NCBI RefSeq assembly: GCF_002001085.1
Contig: NZ_MUNU01000004.1
Span: 62,001 to 126,000 of the forward strand
DNA: 64,000 nt
Source: Rhodanobacter sp. B05
GTDB lineage: Bacteria > Pseudomonadota > Gammaproteobacteria > Xanthomonadales > Rhodanobacteraceae
Direction: 5' to 3'
Made by a program: the position numbers and the translations under genes. Positions 51,606 through 59,822 of the stretch are shown one piece after another (within the stretch, counting starts at the first letter, position 1; the number at the start of each line of letters is the position of its first letter). The notes under the pieces are model-generated. The model saw only the letters and a program-made list of their open reading frames with translations, ran no database searches and was not told the origin of the DNA.

Positions 51606-51731
51606 GCGTATGGTAGCCATACGCCGTGTCTTTTGTAATGCGGGCGTTCCGGCCCGCCACGTCCGGGCCGCGAACGAATCACGGGCATGGTTGACGGCGG
51701 CCGGCCAGGCAATCCATACTCAAGCGTATGG
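51606..51731. promoter_or_regulatory. divergent promoters with paired GTATGG/CCATAC operators
   Basis: Site 1: GCGTATGG-TAG-CCATACGC at 51606-51624, a perfect palindrome on the tetR -10. Site 2: CCATAC-TCAAGC-GTATGG at 51714-51731, over the hydrolase -10 and ATG. Promoters: TTACAA-17 bp-TACCAT toward tetR, and TTGACG (51691-51696)-18 bp-CATACT (51715-51720) toward the hydrolase. Both predicted start points fall on the ATG. Confidence 0.65.
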
Positions 51732-52657
51732 TAACCGACAGCCTTTCCAATGCCGTCAGCAAACGCTTCCGGGTCGCCGACCTGGATCTCGCCGTGCAGG
51801 TGCGCAACCCGACGGGCAAGCCCTGCCTGCTGTTCGCGCATGGCTTCGGGCAGACCGGTGGCGCCTGGAACGGCGCGGCGTCTGCGCTCGCCGCGGCGGG
51901 CTGTCGCTGCGTGACCTACGATGCGCGCGGCCATGGCGAAAGCGATCGGGTAGCGCGCGGCGCGGATTCTGCAGGTGCGGATTCTGCAGGTGGTTATCAG
52001 ATGGACCAGTTCGCCGATGACATGCTGCGGCTGGCTGCCGCGCAGCCGCAGCCGCCGATCCTGGTCGGCGCGTCGATGGGCGGACTGCTCGGCATGGTGA
52101 TCGCCGGGGAAGTGCGTCCGGTACCGTTTCGTGCCCTGGTGCTGGTCGACATCACGCCGCGCTGGGAAACCGCCGGGGTCGAACGCATCCTCGGTTTCAT
52201 GCAGGCGCACCCCGACGGCTTTGCCGATTACACGGAGGCGGCCGAACGGATCGCCGCCTATCAGCCGCAGCGGCGCGAGCGCAAGAGCGAGCAGCAGCTG
52301 CGCCCGCTGCTGCGCAAGGGCAGCGACGGCCGGCTGCGCTGGCACTGGGATCCGGCCCTGCTGGCCGGCGGCATGGTCGACGAAAGCGAACGCTACCAGC
52401 CACGCCTGCTGGCCGCCGCCGCGAAGATCGGGATTCCCGTGCTGCTGCTGTCGGGCGCGCGCAGCGACGTGGTGTCGCGCACCACCGTCGACGAGTTCCT
52501 GCGCCTGGTGCCGCAGGCGCAGCACATCGAATTGCCGCAGGCCACGCACATGCTGGCCGGCGACGCCAACGACGCATTTACGCGCGAAGTGATCCACTAC
52601 GTGCAAGGTCTTGATTCCCCCGCGATGCCGCGACACGCCGGCGTCGTTCAACCGTGA
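51728..52657 (+). CDS. alpha/beta hydrolase
   Basis: 309-residue alpha/beta-fold hydrolase. The oxyanion segment is LLFAHGFGQTGGAWNG, the nucleophile elbow is VGASMGGLLG (Ser116), the acid is likely in LLLSGARSDVVS and the His in LPQATHMLAGD. It resembles epoxide hydrolase/haloperoxidase-like esterases; the substrate is not evident, but fadE follows 13 bp downstream, suggesting an acyl ester or acyl-CoA. The ATG overlaps a TetR-type operator half-site and has no ribosome binding site upstream, which points to a leaderless mRNA. A 15-bp tandem duplication (51962-51991) adds ADSAG twice at residues 79-88. Confidence 0.88.
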   Translation: MVTDSLSNAVSKRFRVADLDLAVQVRNPTGKPCLLFAHGFGQTGGAWNGAASALAAAGCRCVTYDARGHGESDRVARGADSAGADSAGGYQMDQFADDMLRLAAAQPQPPILVGASMGGLLGMVIAGEVRPVPFRALVLVDITPRWETAGVERILGFMQAHPDGFADYTEAAERIAAYQPQRRERKSEQQLRPLLRKGSDGRLRWHWDPALLAGGMVDESERYQPRLLAAAAKIGIPVLLLSGARSDVVSRTTVDEFLRLVPQAQHIELPQATHMLAGDANDAFTREVIHYVQGLDSPAMPRHAGVVQP

Positions 52658-52670
52658 CGAGGTGCTTCAG

Positions 52671-55118
52671 ATGTCCGTGTTCCTGACCCTGCTGGCGGCA
52701 CTGCTTGCCACCGGCGCCTGTGCCTACCATCGCAGCAGCCTGCGTACCTGGGCGATCGTCGCCATCATCACCACCCTGGTGGTCGGGCTGCTGGTGCACG
52801 CACCGGTGACCATGGTGATCCTGCTGATCATCGAGCTTGTCATCGCCGTACCGCTGCTGCTGGTGGATTTCCGCCGCCGCCAGATCAGCGCGCCGCTGCT
52901 GAAGCTGTTCGCCAAGGTCACCCCGAAGCTGTCCGAGACCGAGCAGACCGCACTGGAGGCCGGCACGGTCGGGTTCGAGGGCGAACTGTTCTCCGGCAAG
53001 CCGGACTGGCACGAACTGCTGAAGCAGCCCAAGCCCGAACTGAGCGTGGAGGAACAGGCTTTCATGGACGGCCCGGTGGAAGAGCTGTGCGGCATGATCG
53101 ACGACTGGCAGATCACCCACGAACTGGCCGACCTGCCGCCGAACGTGTGGGAGTTCATCAAGAAGAACAAGTTCTTCGGCATGATCATTCCCAAGCAGTA
53201 CGGTGGCCTGCAGTTCTCCGCGCTGGCGCATTCGGCGGTGCTGCAGAAGCTTTCCACCATGTCGGCGACGGTGTCCTCCACCGTGGCGGTGCCGAACTCG
53301 CTGGGCCCGGCCGAACTACTGCTGCACTACGGCAGCGACGAGCAGAAGGATTACTACCTGCCGCGCCTGGCGGTGGGCGAGGAGATTCCCTGCTTTGCGT
53401 TGACCGGCCCGTATGCCGGTTCCGACGCCACCTCGATTCCGGACGTCGGCATCGTCTGCAAGCAGCTGGTCGACGGGGTCGAAACGCTGGGCATCAGGCT
53501 CACCTTCGACAAGCGCTACATCACGCTTGCCCCGGTGGCCACCGTGGTCGGCCTGGCCTTCCGCATGTACGACCCGGAGCACCTGCTGGGCGACAAGGAC
53601 GATCTCGGCATCAGCCTCGCGCTGCTGCCGCGCTCCACTCCCGGCCTGCAGATCGGCCGCCGCCACTTCCCGCTGAACATCCCGTTCCAGAACGGCCCGG
53701 TGCACGGCAAGGACGTGTTCGCGCCGCTGTCGGTGCTGATCGGCGGCCCGCAGATGGCCGGCCACGGTTGGCGCATGCTGGTCGAGGTGTTGTCGGTGGG
53801 GCGTGCCATTTCGCTGCCGTCCAACGCCACCGGTGCGATGCGCGCCTCGGCGCTGGCCACCGGCACCTATGCGCGCATGCGCAAACAGTTCGGCCTGGCG
53901 GTGGCCCGTTTCGAGGGCGTCGAGGAGGCGCTGGCACGCATCGGCGGGCTGACCTACGCCACCACTGCCTTGTCGCGCGCCACGGCGGCGGCGGTGGATC
54001 GCGGCGAGAAGCCGGCGGTGACCTCGGCGATCGCCAAGTACCACGCCACCGAATGGGCGCGGCGGATTGCCAGCGACACCATGGACGTGCACGGCGGCAA
54101 GGCGGTGCAGCTGGGTCCGAAGAATTACGCCGGCCGCGGCTGGTCGAGCGTGCCGATCGCGATCACGGTCGAGGGCGCCAACATCATGACGCGCAGCCTG
54201 ATGATCTTCGGCCAGGGCGCCATCCGCTGCCATCCATACGTGCTCAAGGAAATGCAGGCGCTGTTGATCGGCGATCGCGGCGAGCAGCTGAAGACGTTCG
54301 ACCGGCTGCTGTTCGGCCATCTCGGCTTCGGCATTTCCAACGCAGTGCGCAGCTTCGCGATGGGCCTCACCGGGTCGCGCATCGGCGACAGCGCAGGTGA
54401 TGCCTACACGCGCCGCTACTATCGCAAGTTGAACCGCTACTCCGCCGCGCTGGCCTTGTGCGCGGACGTGTTCATGGGCGTGCTCGGCGGCAAGCTGAAG
54501 TTCAAGGAAAAACTGTCGGCGCGCCTCGGCGACGTGCTCAGCTATCTGTACATCGCCAGCAGCATGCTCAAGCAGTACGAGGACAACGGCCGGCCGGAAG
54601 CGGATCGACCGTTCCTGGCGTGGGGCTTCCACGAGTGCATGTGGCTGATCCAGAACGCGCTGGACGGCGCGATCCGCAATTTCCCGGTGCGCCCGGTGGC
54701 GTGGTTGCTGCGCGGGCTGGTGTTCCCGTTCGGCCGGCGCGAGGTGCCGCCGTCCGATCGCCTGGGCCGTCGCGTTGCGGCGCTGCTCACCGCGCCGAAT
54801 GAGGCGCGCGATCGCCTGGTCGAGTGGGTCTACCGCACGCCGACGCCGAACAACACCGTCGGTCGCATGAACGCGCTGCTGCCGGACGTGATCGCTGCCG
54901 AGCCGGTGGATCGCAAGTTCGGCAAGGCCTTGAAGGCGGGTCAATTCAAGTCGCACGACTACATGGATCAACTGGCCGAGGCCGAACAGGCCGGCGTGCT
55001 CAACACCAGCGAGGCAGCGCTGCTCAAGCGCGTGCGCGAGGGCGTGTTCGAGTTCATCTCGGTGGACGATTTCGATACCGACGAGTTGCGTGCATTCAAG
55101 ACCCGCGCCGATGCCTGA
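52671..55118 (+). CDS. fadE: acyl-CoA dehydrogenase FadE
   Basis: 815-residue inner-membrane-associated acyl-CoA dehydrogenase of the FadE/DUF1974 type, first step of beta-oxidation, which would feed electrons through ETF to the ETF-QO encoded at 23137. N-terminal helices (SVFLTLLAALLATGACAY, AIVAIITTLVVGLLV, TMVILLIIELVIAVPLLLV), then the dehydrogenase core (FFGMIIPKQYGGLQFSALAHSA; CFALTGPYAGSDATSIPD; ASDTMDVHGGKAVQLGPKNYAGRGW; TVEGANIMTRSLMIFGQGAIRCHP) and the DUF1974 C-terminal domain. GAGG precedes the ATG. Together with the hydrolase it forms an operon under the TetR regulator. Confidence 0.95.
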   Translation: MSVFLTLLAALLATGACAYHRSSLRTWAIVAIITTLVVGLLVHAPVTMVILLIIELVIAVPLLLVDFRRRQISAPLLKLFAKVTPKLSETEQTALEAGTVGFEGELFSGKPDWHELLKQPKPELSVEEQAFMDGPVEELCGMIDDWQITHELADLPPNVWEFIKKNKFFGMIIPKQYGGLQFSALAHSAVLQKLSTMSATVSSTVAVPNSLGPAELLLHYGSDEQKDYYLPRLAVGEEIPCFALTGPYAGSDATSIPDVGIVCKQLVDGVETLGIRLTFDKRYITLAPVATVVGLAFRMYDPEHLLGDKDDLGISLALLPRSTPGLQIGRRHFPLNIPFQNGPVHGKDVFAPLSVLIGGPQMAGHGWRMLVEVLSVGRAISLPSNATGAMRASALATGTYARMRKQFGLAVARFEGVEEALARIGGLTYATTALSRATAAAVDRGEKPAVTSAIAKYHATEWARRIASDTMDVHGGKAVQLGPKNYAGRGWSSVPIAITVEGANIMTRSLMIFGQGAIRCHPYVLKEMQALLIGDRGEQLKTFDRLLFGHLGFGISNAVRSFAMGLTGSRIGDSAGDAYTRRYYRKLNRYSAALALCADVFMGVLGGKLKFKEKLSARLGDVLSYLYIASSMLKQYEDNGRPEADRPFLAWGFHECMWLIQNALDGAIRNFPVRPVAWLLRGLVFPFGRREVPPSDRLGRRVAALLTAPNEARDRLVEWVYRTPTPNNTVGRMNALLPDVIAAEPVDRKFGKALKAGQFKSHDYMDQLAEAEQAGVLNTSEAALLKRVREGVFEFISVDDFDTDELRAFKTRADA

Positions 55119-55173
55119 AGACCGGGGGAGGCCTCGATACCGGTAATCCCGGGTAACCACTTGGTTGCCCGAC

Positions 55174-55269
55174 ATTCCTGCGCAGGCGGGAATCCATCTT
55201 CATCGTGCGGCACGGCAACCGGGATGACCCGCTTTGCTGTGGTGGAGCTGTTCCCGCCTGCGCGGGAAT
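55174..55269. repeat. inverted TTCCCGCCTGCGCGGGAA repeat pair
   Basis: ATTCCTGCGCAGGCGGGAAT (55174-55193) and TTCCCGCCTGCGCGGGAA (55251-55268) are near-palindromes in inverted orientation to each other, 57 bp apart. They are of the widespread ATTCCCGC-GCGGGAAT repeat type and occupy most of the 206-bp fadE-DUF4442 gap. Confidence 0.7.
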
Positions 55270-55324
55270 AATGTCATGGGGGCGAGATCCGCTTGCGGGA
55301 TCGCATCACTGGGAGGGCTGGTCA

Positions 55325-55798
55325 ATGAGCACACCCGTACTGCAGTCGTATCGCCGCATCACGCGCTGGCCGGCGGGGCACTGGCTGTTCTCGCGGTTGG
55401 TTTGCCTCAAGGCGCCGTACTTCGCGACCATCGCGCCGCGCTTCGTGGCGCTGGAGCCGGGTCGCTGCGAGATTCGCCTGCGCGACCGCCGCCGCGTGCA
55501 CAACCACATCGGCACGGTGCATGCGATCGCGCTGTGCAACCTGGCCGAACTCGGCGCTGGCGTGATGACCGACGTGACCGTTCCCGCGGACATGCGCTGG
55601 ATTCCCAAGGGCATGACGGTCGAATACCTGAAGAAGGCGACAGGCACGATGCTTGGCGTCGCCACCCCCGAGGCACCGGCGCGTTCCAGCGCCGAAGGCT
55701 ATGAGTGGCCGGTGGACGTACGGATCAGCGATGCCGATGGCGAGGTGGTGTTCCGCGCCCGCGTGAACATGTGGGTATCGCCACGCAAACATGCCTGA
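55325..55798 (+). CDS. DUF4442 hotdog-fold thioesterase-like protein
   Basis: 157-residue protein of the DUF4442 hotdog superfamily (YiiD-C/PaaI-like). Recognisable parts: APRFVALEPGRCEIRLRDRRRVHNHIGTVHAIALCNLAELGAGVMTDVTVP (with HNHIGTVHA in the position of the hotdog helix start and active site) and the strands MTVEYLKKATGTMLGVA and DVRISDADGEVVFRARVNMWV. Probably an acyl-CoA thioesterase, consistent with the preceding fadE, but the substrate is unproven. It is convergent with the CPBP gene, 18 bp apart. Confidence 0.85.
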   Translation: MSTPVLQSYRRITRWPAGHWLFSRLVCLKAPYFATIAPRFVALEPGRCEIRLRDRRRVHNHIGTVHAIALCNLAELGAGVMTDVTVPADMRWIPKGMTVEYLKKATGTMLGVATPEAPARSSAEGYEWPVDVRISDADGEVVFRARVNMWVSPRKHA

Positions 55799-55816
55799 AC
55801 GCGCGGAGCGACCGTC

Positions 55817-56716
55817 TCAACGCCGCCAGCAGGGCGGCACGATGCTGCCCCGCCGCCGCGCGACGATCAGCAGGGCCAGCGAAAGCAGCAAACAGACCAG
55901 CAGCGCCACCACCGAGGCTTCGGCGCCGAACGCACCGCCGCTGAGCCAGTCCGGGCCGGTTCGCTGCGACACCAGCCAACCATTCACCTTGCCGCCCGAC
56001 ACCGGGATGCCGTACACCGTGCCTTGCATGATGTTCCACGCCGCATGCAGGCCGATGCAGGCCCACAACGAACGGGTAACGGCATACAGCAGTGCCAGCA
56101 GCACGCCGGCCTCGATCGCGATCGCCGCCGAACTCCACGGCGTGGCGCCGGGATTGAAGATGTGCGCGGCGCCAAAGAACAGCGCCGAAATCACCAGCGC
56201 CCACCAGCTGCCGAGGCCTTCCTCGACGATACGGAACAGCACGCCGCGCACCACGATTTCCTCGCCGATGCCGGCGCCGATGCCGGCCACCAGTACGCCG
56301 GGCAACCAGTTCACCTGCGGGTCGGTGCCGGTGACGTGGTAGCTGCCGGCCAGCCACAGCACGGCCACCACGAGGCTGAACAGCACCGCGCCGATGAGCA
56401 GTCCGGCGGCGCCGAACCTGGGGATGTCGCGTGGCGAGAGTTCGCTCACGCGGCGCTGCTCGATCAGCTTCACCAGGATCAGGTAAGCGGCCAGGGCTGG
56501 CAGCAACTGGATGCTCAGCGTCGCCAGCGCATGCTGCAACGGGCCGGCCGACGGGATGGCCCAGCCCCATGCGACGACGAGTGTTTCAACCAGGAAACCG
56601 AAACCAAGCAGCATCGCGGCGAAGAACAGGATGCGCGCGGCCGGTGAAAACACCAGCCAGCGCAGCCAGCGCGGAGAGTCGGGTGGCGTGCTGAAGGCGA
56701 CGGTGCTGGCGGGCAT
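55817..56716 (-). CDS. CPBP family intramembrane metalloprotease (Abi)
   Basis: 299-residue integral membrane protein of the CPBP (CAAX protease and bacteriocin-processing) family, about seven helices. The three conserved motifs are intact: EExxxR as Glu152-Glu153...Arg157 (GIGEEIVVRGVLF), FxxxH as Phe181...His185 (FFGAAHIFNP), and HxxxN as His224...Asn228 (GLHAAWNIMQG). Members process prenylated or signal-bearing peptides or act in regulated proteolysis; the substrate here is unknown. It follows prfC by 76 bp on the same strand. Confidence 0.88.
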   Translation of the reverse strand: MPASTVAFSTPPDSPRWLRWLVFSPAARILFFAAMLLGFGFLVETLVVAWGWAIPSAGPLQHALATLSIQLLPALAAYLILVKLIEQRRVSELSPRDIPRFGAAGLLIGAVLFSLVVAVLWLAGSYHVTGTDPQVNWLPGVLVAGIGAGIGEEIVVRGVLFRIVEEGLGSWWALVISALFFGAAHIFNPGATPWSSAAIAIEAGVLLALLYAVTRSLWACIGLHAAWNIMQGTVYGIPVSGGKVNGWLVSQRTGPDWLSGGAFGAEASVVALLVCLLLSLALLIVARRRGSIVPPCWRR

Positions 56717-56792
56717 GCTTGCGAGGCTCGGCGGATGGAGCCTGCAGATTATCAGCGTGGCGGGGCGAGAACGGATCCCTGGCGAGCGCGTC

Positions 56793-58394
<1,602 letters not shown>

Positions 58395-58681
58395 GGGGGC
58401 GGGTCAGCGAGAACGCGAACCGGCAATTGTAGCGTGGTTCGGGGGCGGGCCTTTGCTACTCCTGCGGTATCCGCTGCGTGGTCAACTACGGGTGGACTGC
58501 TGTAGCAAGTGCGCGCTGAAGACGGTCATTCCTGAAGCGTCGGGCGCTGCTGCAGATATCGCGCTTCACGGTTGAACCCATCGACCATTGCTTGAGGCCC
58601 ACCGGAATTATTCAGCACGCTTTACCGTGCGATTGATGATACGATAAACAGCGCGCAAAGTTTCGACGAGGAGCCCCCATC

Positions 58682-58939
58682 ATGAGTTCGATCAGTGCCA
58701 ACGAATTGAAGACCCAAGGCGTCTCGGCGATTGCCGAGGCCTTGTCCGAGGCACCGGAGGCGATGGTGTCGGTGCGTGGCAAGGATCGCTTCGTGGTGAT
58801 GGGTATCGAGCACTACCACTATCTGCGCGAGTGCGAGTTGACCGCCGCGCTGGCCGAAAGCCAGGCCGATATCGCCGCCGGTCGTTTCGTCAAGGAGTCG
58901 GTCGACGCGCACATGAAGCGTCTGGCCAAGCTGTCGTGA
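58682..58939 (+). CDS. type II antitoxin, Phd/YefM family
   Basis: 85-residue antitoxin. The N-terminal DNA-binding part is typical (MSSISANELKTQGVSAIAEAL ... EAMVSVRGKDRFVVMGIEHYHYLRECEL), with the beta strand VRGKDRFVVM and the helix pair of Phd/YefM. The C-terminal part (ADIAAGRFVKESVDAHMKRLAKL) should bind the toxin. GAGGAG is 9 bp upstream of the ATG. The stop overlaps the toxin gene by 4 nt (GTGA). It should repress its own promoter. Confidence 0.88.
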   Translation: MSSISANELKTQGVSAIAEALSEAPEAMVSVRGKDRFVVMGIEHYHYLRECELTAALAESQADIAAGRFVKESVDAHMKRLAKLS

Positions 58940-59211
58940 GCCATGTGCTGGTCTTTACCGACCAGTACAACCGGCGCGCGGCGCGGTTCCTGAAACGCCA
59001 CCCGCAGGTACGCGAGCAGTACCGCAAGACCTTGTTGCTGCTGCAAGCCAACCCGCAGCATCCGTCGCTGCGACTGCACGCGTTGTCCGGTCGGTTGAAC
59101 GGTTTGCATTCGGTGTCGATCAATCTGTCGTATCGCATCACCCTGGAACTGGTGATCCGCGACCGGCAGATCGTGCCGATCAATGTAGGCGATCACGACG
59201 CGGTGTATTGA
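58936..59211 (+). CDS. type II toxin, RelE/YafQ-like mRNA interferase
   Basis: 91-residue toxin starting at GTG 58936 (VSHVLVFTDQYNRRAARFLK), overlapping the antitoxin stop in GTGA. The RelE/ParE fold elements are visible: RRAARFLKRHPQVREQYRKTLLLLQANPQHPSLRLHALSGRLNGLHSVSINLSYRITLEL and VPINVGDHDAVY. The Pro-His-x-x-Ser-Leu-Arg-x-His-x-Leu segment and the late His (GDHDAVY) match the YafQ/RelE mRNA interferase group. The longer frame starting at 58831 overlaps the antitoxin and is not used. Confidence 0.87.
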   Translation: MSHVLVFTDQYNRRAARFLKRHPQVREQYRKTLLLLQANPQHPSLRLHALSGRLNGLHSVSINLSYRITLELVIRDRQIVPINVGDHDAVY

Positions 59212-59250
59212 GCGTCGGTTGCGTGATGCGATGCGACCTGTAGGAGCGCA

Positions 59251-59310
59251 CCTTGTGCGCGATGCTCTTGGCTTGGAGCGGCAGAAGACGATCGCGCAGA
59301 GGGTGCGCCG
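59251..59310. repeat. GTAGGAGC-type palindromic repeat doublet
   Basis: TAGGAGCGCACCTTGTGCGCGAT (in two parts, 59251-59260 and 59261-59273) and its imperfect inverted partner ATCGCGCAGA-GGGTGCGCCG (59291-59310). It is related to the element at 37497-37583. Confidence 0.65.
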
Positions 59311-59381
59311 CTGACGCAGCTCTGGTTGTTCGTTGTCGTTACCTAGATCAAGGGCTTTCGTGCGCCTTCGGCGCCCGAGTC

Positions 59382-59571
59382 ACCTTTCTCTTGCGTGGCC
59401 AAGAGAAAGGTAACCGAAAGAGAAGGCTACCCCGCTTGGCGCTTGCCGCCCATCCATGGGCGGCAAGTCCGTGAGGTGGGGCCGGGCTTTTCGACAGCAC
59501 ATCCATGTGCTGGCGAAAAGGAGTCGACCTCCTGTCGACTCCCGCTACGCGGCCTGTTGTCCCCACCTCAC
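59382..59571. repeat. compound block of nested hairpins
   Basis: Stem A: ACCTTTCTCTTG (59382-59393)/59400-59411. Stem B: CTTGCCGCCCAT (59442-59453)/59456-59467 with a 2-nt loop. Outer stem C: GTGAGGTGGGG (59471-59481)/59561-59571, enclosing stem D (TTTTCG and CAGCACAT, 59488-59502, with 59505-59519) and stem E (GGAGTCGAC, 59520-59528/59534-59542). All main arms are perfect. It resembles the three-hairpin element at 6343-6540 in plan. Confidence 0.75.
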
Positions 59572-59822
59572 CGCCGCACAGGGGCCCCGGGTAGAGCAGC
59601 GCGCCATCCTGGCGCGCACTCGGTGTGCCACCGCTGCGCGGTAGTGGAAGAGCCGAGCCAGAGCATTTGCTTTAAGCACCATTCCCAAGCGTGCGAATGT
59701 CTTAATTCGGCGCCACTACCGGACATCGAAAATCACGGCTGTAAACCACGGTTGCCGCGCTCAGGCGTATGCTTCCAGTAGGGGCTAGGCGCGGGACCTA
59801 GAAGCAACCGGGGTAAGTTCTG

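Larger units (their letters stand above)
59212..59822. other. intergenic region dense in palindromic repeats
   Basis: 611 bp without a credible gene, between the toxin-antitoxin pair and the Shango locus. It contains a GTAGGAGC-type doublet (59251-59310) and a compound hairpin block (59382-59571). The last 250 bp (59572-59822) show no clear feature except lower GC content near the start of sngA. Confidence 0.65.

Noticed and set aside
49331-52651. 1106-codon open frame on the minus strand
   Set aside because: It runs across pckG, tetR and the hydrolase in other frames; those genes have clear family motifs, and this frame has none.
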